Positions 1 through 10,391 of a stretch of 64,000 bases of DNA are shown here, in pieces. The stretch spans positions 1,022,518-1,086,517 of the forward strand of contig VXBA01006569.1 of the NCBI GenBank assembly GCA_013399895.1, written 5' to 3'. The notes under the pieces are model-generated. The model saw only the letters and a list, made by a program, of their open reading frames with translations, searched no databases and had not been told where the DNA came from. The position numbers and the translations under genes are program-made. Numbering within the stretch: the first letter of the stretch is position 1; each line of letters begins with the position of its first letter. Source of the DNA: Serilophus lunatus (lineage: Eukaryota; Chordata; Aves; Passeriformes; Eurylaimidae).

Positions 1-423
1 TATATCTGTCTTCAACATAGTGTCAACTTCAAATAAAAAAAGTCCATTTCTATTACAAACACCACGAGGGCTACAAGACGTAAAGATATACTTACAAATT
101 AGGCCAAGTAGAACTATTACTTCCTAAAATACTAGAGTATTTCATGCCATAAATGCTGAAGGCACTGATATAAAGTTAAAGAAAAAACTGCTCATGAAGA
201 TGGTGGAGATAAAAGTTGACAAAGTGCTCTGCTGTGACACTTCCAGGTAATACAGAATTACTGGTTTTTTTCCTTTTCATGTCTCTTTGTTCTTCTTAAT
301 GATGTCGCCAGAGCAATGGGCTCCACTCCACAAATCTTCTGAATGACTCAAGAAGGGTCATTCAAAGAACTTGATCTCCAAAGACTTGCTATTGAATAAA
401 GCCTCTGTTTCTATATGGCATGA
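1..423. other. Intronic sequence of SCFD2, nothing specific
   Basis: AT-rich non-coding DNA downstream of the second exon. No repeat, RNA or exon could be recognised. Confidence 0.5.
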
Positions 424-668
424 AGTTTTGTCAGGGGAGGTTTAGATTAGATACCAGAAAAAGGTTCTTTATCCAGAGGGGTAAAGAAGGGGCTCCCCGG
501 GGAAGTGATCACAGCACTAAGCCTACCAGAGTTCAAGAAGCGTTTGGACAATGCACTTGGGCGCATCGTGTGATTCTTGGGGTGCTGTGTGCACAGCCAG
601 GACTTGGACTCCATGACCCTTGTGGGTCCCTTCCAACTCAGAATGTTCTGTGGTTTTGTGATTCTTAA
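424..668 (+). mobile_element. CR1 LINE, 5'-truncated 3' end
   Basis: Plus-strand relic of a Chicken Repeat 1 non-LTR retrotransposon. A translation of its start gives CQGRFRLDTRKRFFIQRG, which matches the C-terminal LRQGRFRLDIRKRFF stretch of the CR1 ORF2 protein. Frameshifted remnants of the last codons and a 3' untranslated end follow, with the typical wording 'gggtcccttccaactcagaa' and a terminal 'tgtgattcttaa'. Only about 245 bp remain, as expected from premature stop of target-primed reverse transcription. It lies antisense to SCFD2. The many point changes imply an old insertion. Confidence 0.85.
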
Positions 669-1287
669 TATCTTTCCTAGCAACAACCAACTCATAATAA
701 ACATGCATGCAGAAGATTAGGCACACTGAAAGAACACCCATTATAAAGACATTAATTGGAAAACTTGAGCTCTCGGGGCAGTGTTAAAGAGAAAATGTCT
801 TGACAAATCATTTCCTTCAGTCAAAATAAACCTAGATCCAAACACATGGTGCCTATATAAAACTTATTATTTTTCAGAAGACTAAAGTTCAAACCACAAA
901 TTCCAGAAATGTGTATTAAAAATACTATTAGGCATGCAAACTCTAAATTCAATTAAAATTGAAATGAAAAGGCTCTTGGAATCTGTAATTTTGTTATGCT
1001 ATGCATAAGTGTTTTCAAGGAGGACAATACTTTGGGTACAAAATATTTGGCTGTGTTAAGAATGCAAGTTTCTGCCAATTTTTTTTTTGTTTGATAATAT
1101 AACCACCCTAGGCTCTCTCTTTTGAAGGAACCAGCTGAGTGTAGCTAAACATAACTCATTTCAGTGATACAGAAGAAGAACTGAAATGGATTGCAACAAA
1201 AGTAATGTGTACCTTCCTGGATCCTTCTAAAATTGGGTTGATTTGGGACATTTCCAAGGCCTCTGAATTTACTGTGAAATCTGAATT
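669..1287. other. Intronic sequence, nothing specific
   Basis: Non-coding AT-rich sequence with a short T run near 1081. No recognisable repeat or gene. Confidence 0.5.
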
Positions 1288-1788
1288 TTGCAAAATTCAC
1301 CAAGTAAAATTCACTTTCAGTTCAAAACGCCATGCATTAAAAATAATTTGGAGAGCTATCTTAGGCAATTAGAAAGACTAGCCAAAAAACCTTCAAAACC
1401 ATTACGCTACAGTGAAAGAGCCCAAAAGAAGCTGCCTCGAGTCAGCAGTGTCCCAGTGGGACATCAGGGCCTTCTCTCCAGCTCCAAGTCCACCATACTG
1501 CATGTCCTCAGGATGCTGGTGGATAGAGGGCTCTTTGCTGGTGCACGCATCCGCATGGAGGAGAGGGAGAAGAAGGTGAGGTGGCAGTGGTCAGCAAAAC
1601 TCTTAAAGCAGGAAGGGGTTGGAGAACAGGTTTTGTTCTCATGGCTCGTGGCAGTTCATAAAACACAACTCTATCCTCTGAGGAAAGTCAGCAGAAACAG
1701 TCTTTACTGTCCTGTGGAGGAGGACTCTACCAACAAGGACAGCAGCACTGGTGATTCTGGTATTTGTGACCAACCAGAAACCAAATAA
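1288..1788 (+). other. Orphan open frame of 166 codons, probably not a gene
   Basis: An uninterrupted ATG-to-stop frame, long for AT-rich intronic DNA. The product is basic in its first half (for example MEEREKKVRW) and serine-rich and acidic near the end (EEDSTNKDSSTGDSG). I see no signal peptide, membrane segment or domain that I recognise. It lies antisense inside an SCFD2 intron with no promoter or polyadenylation signal that I can identify. It could be a chance opening, a fragment of an unrecognised repeat, or a lineage-specific exon; chance is the most likely. Confidence 0.12.
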
Positions 1789-2470
1789 TTTAGCTGAATA
1801 ACTTGAAAAACAAAAATACATCAATCAGCAGAAACTAGGCTGCTTTACAGGGCACTTGGTATCACTGATAGCAAGCTTAGATCATCATAAAACACGTGTG
1901 GAATAGAGCAGCAGTCAAAATAGGAATTCTTGAGGCAGAGAAGCTTTCCCCTTCACTTTCCCTTAGCTTCAAAACAAACATATCCACCAAAGAAACAACT
2001 TCTGGATGAGAGACATTTAAAAATCTGTCCTGAATTAATAATACACCTGAGGCAATCATTTACCAAAGCATTTTTATGTGAGTTGACATTTATATTCAGG
2101 CATTGAGGAAGAAATAACAATACAAGGAAGCTCACAAAATAATTACTTTGCTGATTTTGTGATTATGTCAGAAATACAGGCCGGCAGAAATACATTCACA
2201 CAATAACTGAGCACATGCCAACAAGCCAAGCTACAAACTAAAGGAGCAAGCATGGACACATATTTGTGAGGTATGTGACGATGCCTACGAAATATTCAAC
2301 CTACACAAAGTTCACTTGGTTGTCTTTTGAATATTCTTTATAGTAGGATTTTTGTCTTACTAGCAGAGATGCAGGTACTTACAGGCACATATTGCCATAA
2401 TATTGACATACTTACGTCTCACACACATGCACACTATTAATAAGGACAGAATATCTTTTGGATTCCTTAT
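1789..2470. other. Intronic sequence, nothing specific
   Basis: Non-coding sequence between the orphan frame and the CR1 copy. No feature recognised. Confidence 0.5.
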
Positions 2471-3525
2471 GTTACACAGAATTACACAGAATTAACAAGG
2501 TTGGAAAAGACCATGGAGATCATCAAGTCCAACCTTTACCTAGGTTAACAACCTATCCAACACCAGTCTAACATCTAAACCATCTAAACCATGTCACTAA
2601 GTTCATCATCCAACCTATCCTTAAACACATCCAGGGACGGTGACTCCACCTCCTCCCTGGGAAGCCCATTCCAGTGGGAGATCACTCTCACTGTGAAAAA
2701 ATTTCTCCTGATATCCAACCTAAACCTCCCCTGACGCAGCCTAAGACTGTGTCCTCTCGTCCTGTCACTGGGAGCCTGAGAGAAGAGACCGACCCCCGCC
2801 TGACTACAACCTCCTTTCAGGTAGTTATAGACAGCAATAAGGTCACCCCTGAGCCTCCTCTTCTCCAGGCTGAACAATCCCAGCTCCCTCAGCCGTTCCT
2901 CATAGGGCTTGTGCTCCAGCCCCTTCACCATCCTCGTTGCCCTTCTCTGGACACGCTCCAGCAACTCAATATCCTTCTTAAACTGAGGGGCCCAGAACTG
3001 GACACAGCACTTGAGCTGTGGCCTGACCAGTGCCAAATACAGGGGAAGAATAACTTCCCTGGTCCTACTGGCAACACTATTCTTGATGCAGGCCAGGATG
3101 CCATTGGCCTTCTTGGCCGCCTGGGCACACTGCTGACTCATATTCAGCTTCCTATCAACCAGCACCCCCAAGTCCCTCTCTGCCTGGGCATCCTCCAGCC
3201 ACACCGACCCCAGCCTGTAACTCTGCATGGGGTTATTGCAGCCAAAGTGCAACACCCGGCACTTGGGTTTATTAAACCTCATGCTATTGGACTCAGCCCA
3301 TCTATCCAGCCTGTCAAGGTCTCTCTGCAGAGCCCTCCTTCCCTCTGACAGATCGACACTCATTCCAAGCTTGGTGTCATCCGCAAACTTACTACTAACG
3401 GATTCCATCCCCTCGTCCAGATCATCAATAAAGATATTGAATAAAACTGGCCCCAACACTGAACCCTGAGGGACCCCACTGGTGACTGACCTCCAACTGG
3501 ACATGACAACATTCACCACCATGCT
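2471..3525 (-). mobile_element. CR1 LINE, 5'-truncated, with near-intact 3' part of the reverse-transcriptase ORF2
   Basis: Minus-strand CR1 copy of about 1.05 kb. Its reading frame ends at 2584 and is open for about 313 CR1 codons. It enters at the reverse-transcriptase motif SGVPQGSVLGPVLFNIFIDDL, carries the catalytic FADD box (FADDTKL, bases 3387-3376), and continues through LDRLDRWAESNSMRFN, ERDLGVLVDRKLNMSQQC, ACIKNSVASR, GLFSLEKRRLRGDLIAVYNYLKGG and the C-terminal RLRQGRFRLDIRRNFF block. The endonuclease and the first half of the RT are missing, so it cannot move by itself. The 3' end has the usual 'ggttggaaaagacc' segment and two copies of a 10-bp terminal unit (AATTCTGTGT on its own strand) at about 2471-2491. 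The lack of stops and frameshifts suggests a fairly recent insertion. The open frame runs about 31 codons into flanking DNA upstream; those residues are not CR1. Confidence 0.95.
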
Positions 3526-3955
3526 ATGTTGTTGCTTTTCTTTTTTTTTAAGGATAAGGTATATTCTACTAGTTTTGGTATAAATTTTTTCAGTACTACA
3601 CATGAACGGAAAGAGCATTGGGTCACTATTGCTATAACTAATCTCTTTTGTCTTGGGACTTTATCGTAAGCTATGAAGAGTGGAGAATTTAGATTTAGGA
3701 AACTAACTGAATATATTTTGGAAATCCATTTCAACTGTGGAATGAGATTCCTGAAAACAAGCACTGAATTTTAAGCGTATTTGATTTTGTGCTCAATATT
3801 AACTTTCTCTGAAAGAACAGAAAAATAACTTCTTTATTCTGATAATGGGTTCTAGAATAGAACTAACACAAGTCAAAACTATTTTTGTCACCTGTCTTTA
3901 AATGCAGGTCTAGCAGGCATTTGCATGAAAGCGAAAGTACGTTTTTCTTTTCTAT
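3526..3955. other. Intronic sequence with short T run
   Basis: Flank of the CR1 5' truncation point. There is a T9 run near 3541; otherwise nothing specific. Confidence 0.5.
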
Positions 3956-4200
3956 TACCATGGAGTCACAGAACAATTCAAGTTGGAATGAATCTTTGTA
4001 GCTCATCTAGTTCACCTCCTTGCCCAAAGCAGGGCCAACTTCAAAATTGTATCAGATTGCTCAGGGCTTTGTTCGGCCAACCTTTGAGTATCTCAGAGAC
4101 GGAAATTCACAGCTGCTCTGGACTTAACCACTCTTACAGTCAATGTTTTTTAACTAATACTCAATTGGAATTTCTCCTGCTCCAACGTCTGTCCACTGCC
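3956..4200 (-). mobile_element. Old CR1-type 3' fragment
   Basis: Read on the plus strand it contains 'gagtcacagaacaattcaag', 'agctcatctagttcacctcc', 'caaagcagggccaact', 'ttgctcagggctttgt' and 'tatctcagagacgga'. These match the 3' untranslated end of one CR1 subfamily in antisense. Divergence is strong and no long frame survives. The end near 4200 is uncertain. Confidence 0.7.
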
Positions 4201-4599
4201 CCATATAGTTTGCTGATGCCTCTTCCATGCTGAGGGATGGTGGTGGTAAAACTGGAAGAACATCAGGCACAGTACAGAAACGGACTGTACTCATAACCAT
4301 AGTATTGATGTGGTTTGGTGTAAATTTGGGGTTGTTTTCAATGGAGAATTCAGGATATGCAGTAAGACAAAGCTGAATGTACAGTATGCTAGCTACTCCA
4401 TACTTCGTATCTGTAAACATTCAGCAAACACTTGGCTCATTTGCAAAGCAGTAAATTCTGGTGGAATGACTGTCTTAAAACATGCTAAGAGTATCCACAA
4501 AGCAATTTCTAACTAATAGGCTTCCTTCCTCCCTACTGCAAGTTGCACCATATCAAGTTCAGAAAAGATACTGAATTATAAAGCTCCTGCATCCCCTGT
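4201..4599. other. Intronic sequence, nothing specific
   Basis: No recognisable gene, repeat or RNA. Confidence 0.4.
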
Positions 4600-4835
4600 G
4601 AGATCAGACTGTTCATACTTCTCTCCCAAGACTGTGTGGTGTCCTGAAAATACTTTGATGAGATACCTTGTGGAATGCCTTCTGGAAATCCAAGTAGGTT
4701 AAATGAACTGGCACTTGCTTATCAATTTGCTTGCTGGGTGTCTCTGAAAAGCTCTGAAAGCTATGCGAGTTAGGACTTCCCTTTAGCAAAGCCACATTGC
4801 CTCATCCCAGACATATCATCCTTATTTAGGAGCCC
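4600..4835 (-). mobile_element. Degenerate CR1-like reverse-transcriptase fragment
   Basis: On the minus strand one frame gives VHLTYLDFQKAFHKVSHQSI, which matches the RT core motif of CR1-clade LINEs (VYLDFSKAFDTVSH). Just upstream, in another frame, QCGFAKGKS followed by a stop and LT matches the preceding GFMKGRSCLT motif. At least one frameshift and one stop separate them, so this is an old dead copy. It is the RT region that the younger copy at 2471-3525 lacks, but the two differ greatly in age and should be separate insertions. Confidence 0.7.
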
Positions 4836-5071
4836 AGCATCACCCTTATTCAGTCTGCTGTATTCCTCTTGTTTTATTCAGAAGGTGCTTACCTGTCTGA
4901 AGTGCATCTGCAATGTGGTGCCTCAAGCCCCCAGTCGCCCTGCAATGATTTAATTCTCCTAACTTCCCCTGAAGTTCTGCTGAACAATATCAACTCAAGT
5001 ATATAAAATCAGCTGCTGATGTATGATGCTCTGACCTCAAGAAAATCTTACAGATTAGCTTGGCAAGGCTG

Positions 5072-5077
5072 GTTTAC
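5072..5077 (-). other. SCFD2: Canonical GT splice donor after SCFD2 exon 5078-5212
   Basis: AAG|GTAAAC on the minus strand, directly after the codon for the last lysine of GFSMFMK. The phase is 0, consistent with a following exon that starts with a whole codon. Confidence 0.8.
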
Positions 5078-5212
5078 CTTCATGAACATGCTGAATCCAG
5101 TCTTAAGGAGATCAGTGAGGCCTGATGACACATGCTCAATATCAACAGGATCAGGTCGATCAGGATTACAGATCTCTTCTATGACCTGTTTCAGCAGTGG
5201 TTTGTAAGAAGC
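5078..5212 (-). CDS. SCFD2: SCFD2 internal coding exon (C-terminal part of Sec1 domain), downstream of the two exons seen
   Basis: Internal exon of 135 bases, exactly 45 codons, phase 0 at both ends and free of stops. It begins ASYKPLLKQVIEEICNPDR, continues through PDPVDIEHVSSGLTDLL and ends KTGFSMFMK. This is the most conserved stretch of SCFD2 that I remember; in the human protein it is followed by VSRPHPSDYPLL and a short C-terminal tail of roughly 70 residues. In Sec1/Munc18 proteins the Y-x-P-L-L-x-x-(I/V)-x-E pattern lies near the end of the Sec1 fold, before a hydrophobic strand with a GG motif. The acceptor is CTTTTTGTGCAG|GCT and the donor is AAG|GTAAAC, both ordinary U2-type sites. 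The exon is 3,521 bp downstream of the other SCFD2 exon on the minus strand. The terminal exon with the GG-motif strand was not found between 1 and 5077 and is probably left of the window. Nothing suggests a pseudogene: splice sites and frame are intact and introns are present. Confidence 0.9.
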
Positions 5213-5226
5213 CTGCACAAAAAGAA
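5213..5226 (-). other. SCFD2: Splice acceptor of SCFD2 exon 5078-5212
   Basis: On the minus strand the sequence reads a T-rich run and then GTGCAG directly before GCT TCT TAC (A-S-Y). The AG occupies 5214-5213. It pairs with the GC donor at 8733 to give a 3,521-bp intron of phase 0. Confidence 0.8.
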
Positions 5227-7097
5227 CAAGGCATTATGAAGAAACCTGTTTAGACTCAGTGTAACCTGATCTTCTTAATATTTTATTTCCATTAAAGGTT
5301 ACAAAAATAATTATCCTATAAAGGAAACCACTCAGAGAGTTTGTGACCTTGATAGCAAATGGTGTGCACCAGCACAATGTAAAACTGAAATCACTGGAAG
5401 TCAGACACACATTTACTCTGCCCCATGTGTATTAAGTCAGTAAAGAAAGGCAAGAAGAAAGGTGAACTTCTAGTTTCTCTGTAATCTTTTCGGATGTAGT
5501 ACAGAAATGGGTTAACAATAGGGATGAGACACTGTTGCCCATCTGAACTCAAATCTCACTTCCTTTGTAACGATTTTACAAACACTTAAACAGGGATCCT
5601 CAAGAGGGATGGCTTACTGACCACTCCTGCTTTCCCACAGGTGTCATGTCTCCGCTGAGGTCTGGATATCAGCAGGGCTGGGAGCAGGCCAACCCAACTG
5701 TCCCTCATAGGACAGCAGAGTTAAGGAATCCCTGTTAGTCCTTTTGGCACTCCACATAATGCTTCCACCCGTGGAAAACTTAGAGAAAAATAGGCTAAAC
5801 AATCCTGCCATTACCATGTGTGCCAGAGCTTCAGGAAAACTGGGAAAGGTAGCTGTACAAATGGCCAGCATGCTGGAAGATCTACTCCCAAAGGATAAGC
5901 CTTGCATCCTCTTCGAGGTCCACAAACTCATGCTATTGAATTAGTAGCCTAGCAATTTCCACATTTCTGCACCAAAGTTTAAACCACTCTCCCATTATGA
6001 AAAAGTTTTTAAGATAAAACATTTAGAGACTTATGGAAAGATGCTCTTTACTGAAAATTCAAGCTTACTGGGTTTACAGATGGAGCTTTGTTTTGCTGCT
6101 TTCAACTTTGCCCAAACTGCAACAGAACCACAATCATTTCAGTAAGTGCAACTGTCTTAGAAAATTAGCAGCCTCAAATTAGCACATTTGTTTCCCTTTG
6201 AGAGTAGCCCAGGTAAATATCACCCCCTAGATTTCTTAGGGGAATCAAGTGTAACATTATTAATTTTGCAAAGATGAGAACTACAAGAGATAGCTTGCAA
6301 AATAAAAGTAAAAATAAATGGAAAATAAAAAGCAAGCCACTTGGCTTGCAACTAAAATTTTCTGGAGTCATTAAAAAAATGTTTTTCATCCAACACTTTA
6401 CAGTGAGAAAGAAACTTACAGTTTTTGAATAAAATCCTGTCAACAAAGATTTATACATCTCACTTAGTTTCTTCTCACAACATGTGCATAATTTTTAGTT
6501 GAGCCAACACAGCATATTACAGCAGACATGAGCTGCAGGATCTTTTAGAACATGTCAAGATTTCTGTCAAATCTAGTCACGCAATAAACAACTGTTTGAA
6601 AATACACATGCAGGCATGAAGTCCTATGTATAAAAATCTGTTTAATATCTTCATAGATGAGGAACAGAAAAACATTAGGAATGAAATATTGTTAGAGCAG
6701 AGATCAAATCACAGTTTAACAGAGATGCTTACTGCACAAAATTAAAGGAAAAATATCATCTGACTTCAGACAAAACTATGCACTCAAAAGACATTAAAAA
6801 TGTGCTATGATTTTGCATGTCCTTCAAAACAATCCAGTTAGGCTACGCAGATATTAAAATGCAGATAGTATGATCACTTACCTTGTTTTAAATATGATAA
6901 TTTCAAATATTATTACAATACTTTATGACCTGAAATTAATCTATTAAATTTTTAGGGAGTTTTTTTTTGCACAACCCCAATAGTTGCATTTGTTTCTATC
7001 TCATAATGAAATTTTTATCCACTTTAAATTTTGGTGGAACATAAATTGTATTGAAAACTCCTGTTAAAAACATCAATAGGTACACCTCAGACAAGAT

Positions 7098-7206
7098 TAT
7101 AAAAAGGAAAAGAGAGAGAAAAAGAGAAAGAAAAAGAATGAGAAATGGAGAGTGAGGTATGGAAGGAGAAATGAAGAAAGGGACAGAGGAAGGCAAGGAG
7201 GGAGAA
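7098..7206 (+). repeat. Purine-rich (polypurine/polypyrimidine) tract
   Basis: About 110 bases almost wholly A and G on the plus strand, with imperfect (GA)n, (GAAA)n and (GGAA)n patterns. In the sense direction of SCFD2 it is a polypyrimidine tract within the GC-AG intron. Such tracts can form triplex DNA and can mutate quickly. It is not adjacent to either splice acceptor. Confidence 0.7.
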
Positions 7207-8727
7207 ATACACTTAGATCAGGATGAAAGTAGTTTCAGTAACAGGCAAAATAAATACTCTCTTCTTGCACAGTCACTACATGAACTGCCTTGATAACCTG
7301 TTGAAAACATCTATCGTTTTATGTTAGACGTACAAATTTCAGTGCTACAAAGTGTCCTTCTAAGATGATATCCAATTCCCACTTACTTACCTACAGAAAC
7401 CTTCTTATGAGTCTGAAGGAGAAATGGAGGCTCCCCAGCTTCTAATAGATAAAGTGAAAAAGTATGTATATGCTGAACCCATTCCCACAGCACTAAGCCG
7501 AGTTGGGAATGCATATAGTCACAGGATGAGCACTACTTCTCCAGAGGAGCTAAACTGATTGCACACAACCTATGCATTTAAAACACTCACTAGTCAAAAG
7601 AGAGGCTGATTTGTAGACAGCTGTTTGTATGTTGGACAATCACATACTATCTGCTTATTTCTACGATTATAAACCTCCTGGACTTTCCTCAGCAGAAGGT
7701 TCATCCTATTCAAGCAATTAAATCCATCATATGGCCAGATTAAGGGGCTCCAAGGTGTTAATACACCCCTTGCTGTGTTCCAACACTCATCCCCAAGCAG
7801 GATGAGTGCCCAATCATCCCCAATCCAGAGGCTTGCATTCAAAGAACATACTGATGTTAACTACAGGAAACTTTTCTTATCATCTCACTGGCCTCACGCT
7901 GAGCTGTATTAAATGTTTAAAAATGTTCCTCATTTTGGACCAGACTGGTCCTAACTGATAAGAGACTTCAGGAACAGGTCTTCTCCACCTTAGATTTCCA
8001 GTGACATCTTGCAACAGTCATGATTTCTGATCTTAGAAAGCAATGCTTAATTTGAACTACACCCCTCTGCTGGCCTACAGCACTGTTAAAGAGTTTAGAA
8101 GGATTTTTTTCTGGCTCAAGGCTAAAATCAAGTTCTATGGTCTCGCTCTCTAAATCACTGCTTTCCATTGTAAAACTCTATTTTAACTGAAAAAGGTAAA
8201 ATACTTTAAGGGAGAAAGAGAGAAAGAAAAACAGCATCTCTTAGTCCTGATGACCCAAAGTAGTATCACAGTTCATTTGTTCCTATTTTAGAAACAGAAG
8301 CTGCATTTGTCACCTATTTACAAATGGGTCTGCCTCTCACACCTAGGGGGATGAAAGAGAAAATACACAGGAATATAGCTGCTGTATGGATGTAGACATA
8401 CTGCTTTACTATGCCATGAGAGGTCTCAGTTGAGAAACACCTTGATGTAGCTCTGCCTTTCACAGGCATTTTATGTTATGTTACAGTTTGGCAGAGCAAA
8501 GCTCAAAAATCTTCCCTAGATAATTCTTTGTTTACATTGACATGGATATGCCTGAGTTTGGACAAATGACTTGAGGAAGTTCCTAATGATTAGGTTAATT
8601 ATAAAATGTATACTTAAATATCTTCTACATGGGCAGAATGCATATAGGATTAGAACATCAACAAATTTAGTCCTGTAATTTTTACAGTATGCTAGAGAAA
8701 CAACATACAAAAGGAAAAGAAAGATCC

Positions 8728-8733
8728 ACTTGC
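8728..8733 (-). other. SCFD2: Non-canonical GC splice donor of SCFD2 intron
   Basis: The intron after the exon ending THQ starts GCAAGT, preceded by CAG. CAG|GCAAGT is the usual form of functional GC-AG donors, which need otherwise near-perfect pairing to U1 snRNA. The nearest GT, four bases further in, would add four bases and break the frame with the next exon, so GC is the better choice. Confidence 0.8.
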
Positions 8734-8879
8734 CTGGTGGGTGTTGCTGCCTGGATTATGTATAGAATTAAACTGTTTCATGTGCATTCGAACTCTTGTA
8801 ATATCCCTGAGGGACCGAAAGATATTGTTCACTGCATCTGCGGCTTTCTGAGATGTCAAGTTCAGTGACGAGTCACAGC
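8734..8879 (-). CDS. SCFD2: SCFD2 internal coding exon (Sec1/Munc18-family domain), upstream of the two exons seen
   Basis: Internal exon of 146 bases: two bases completing a split codon, then 48 full codons with no stop. It starts with CDSSLNLTSQKAADAV, has FRSLRDITRVRMHMKQF in the middle and ends NPGSNTHQ. I recognise this as the segment of vertebrate SCFD2 just before its conserved ASYKPLLKQV block; the human protein, from memory, has DSS-NLT, SLRDI, LLKQF and THQ at matching places. SCFD2 belongs to the Sec1/Munc18 family, whose better-known members bind SNARE proteins and control vesicle docking and fusion; SCFD2's own role is poorly defined. The acceptor is a pyrimidine-rich tract ending TTTCTTTAG at 8880, so the exon enters at codon phase 1. 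It leaves in phase 0 at an unusual GC donor (CAG|GCAAGT). The next exon downstream also starts in phase 0, so the two join in frame. The preceding exon was not found up to 64000. The N-terminal half of this exon is less conserved than the next exon, so alignment there is looser. Confidence 0.85.
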
Positions 8880-8900
8880 CTAAAGAAACAAACAAACACG
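8880..8900 (-). other. SCFD2: Splice acceptor of SCFD2 exon 8734-8879
   Basis: The minus strand has a pyrimidine-rich run made of repeated TGTTT units, ending TTTCTTTAG at 8880. The first two exon bases (GC) complete a codon begun in the previous, unseen exon. Confidence 0.75.
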
Positions 8901-10216
8901 GGGCTGAGCAAGTGAAAAACTTCCACATGTTTTGATAATAAGCAGTAGGAAAAGGATAATTTGGAGGAAATTTTAAATTAGTTTCATCATGTTATATTCC
9001 AGAAACTCAGGGGCTTGCTACACAGCATAACTTCAGTGTGACACAGGTTTCTGCAGATAAGCAACAAGGCAAAAATCCCAGACAGCGCGCAAAGTGAACA
9101 ACCCGTCTAACATTTGTGACCTCAATCACATAGTATTTTCATCAGCACAGGGCTTTGCTCTCCACAGCAAACAGAAAGTCCTGTGCTAGCAGACCCCAAA
9201 GAAGAGCTCCCCACAACGTGGAAAGGAGCCAGCTGGTTTGCCAATCTCCTTAAGCAAAACAGCCATGAAGAGGGGAACTGCTCCTCAGACATTTTATCTG
9301 GGCTCCTGCTGGCAGTCTTCTGACTCCAAATACATTTCCCACCTGTGAAGCAAGAAAAATGGGAAGAGTCTGTGCTAAATACAGCAGAAATAACAGCCAT
9401 ACATTGGAAAGGAGCTGTATTACCATAAAGAAATCCTTATCCCTCAAAATGGCAGAGTAGCTACTTTTAATATCTTTTTCCAAAGCACTTCTGTTAGGGC
9501 ATAATAACTATCTTCCACTGAGATCAAACTCCAACTGCAGGACCATCATAAAAGGTCCCTCCAGGCAATCAGTCAATGCCTTGGTGAAGAGAAATTATTA
9601 GTCTTGACTCCATCCCCCTCATCACAGGACCTATATTCCACACAAGCATTGAAAAAACGGTTTCTCAGCTGACCGGCTGATGAGAATTTGCCAAGTGAGA
9701 GGTAAGTGGGTCACCTGCTATTTTTATTGCCTTATCAACACAGCCTTATTCTTTTTGACATCTCTGCCTGTCTCTCTTACTTAACTCTCATTCCTGTGGC
9801 AGATGATCCATTACAAAATAACCCTTCTTGCCACATGCTCACACCAACATACTCGCTCTTGCTTATTGCTGTTGTCTTGTCCAGAGATGCTGCTGTACTG
9901 GCTTGTGTGACCATCGCCCAGTTCTGCAACCAATCCTGCACCAGCAGAATTTCACTGAGATGACAGGGTCTCCCTGCACATCCAGCACTCGCTGGGTTGC
10001 ATCATGCTGTGCTGGTGGAGCCTGGCACTGAAAACAGGCATCCAAACTGTCAAGAAGGCACTAGGACACTGAACAGAATTTCTTCTACAACTGACAAAGG
10101 ACAGAATCCTTATGCACTAAAGAAACCATAACAAGGTGGTACTTTCAAAATGTACGGGGGATCTTTAACAGCTAACTTGGATTACTCTTTTACACCTTTG
10201 CTTTCTGCACAACAGA
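8880..10216. other. Start of the large SCFD2 intron, nothing specific
   Basis: Non-coding sequence upstream of the exon at 8734-8879. Frames near 9122-9483 and 9706-10045 show no recognisable domain and no credible exon boundaries in the SCFD2 direction. Confidence 0.5.

Positions 10217-10391
<175 letters not shown>

Larger units (their letters stand above)
5213..8733 (-). other. SCFD2: SCFD2 intron of 3,521 bp with GC-AG boundaries
   Basis: Bounded by GCAAGT at 8733 and TGTGCAG at 5213. Apart from a purine-rich tract near 7100, I recognise no repeat or RNA gene. Open frames inside it (for example around 5644-5931 and 7594-7842) show no recognisable protein similarity and no sign of being exons. 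Confidence 0.75.

Noticed and set aside
2674..3348. 224-codon plus-strand frame
   Set aside because: Antisense shadow of the CR1 ORF2 frame.
9122..9483. Two overlapping minus-strand frames just upstream of the SCFD2 exon
   Set aside because: They do not match the expected preceding SCFD2 segment and no splice donor in the needed phase was seen.
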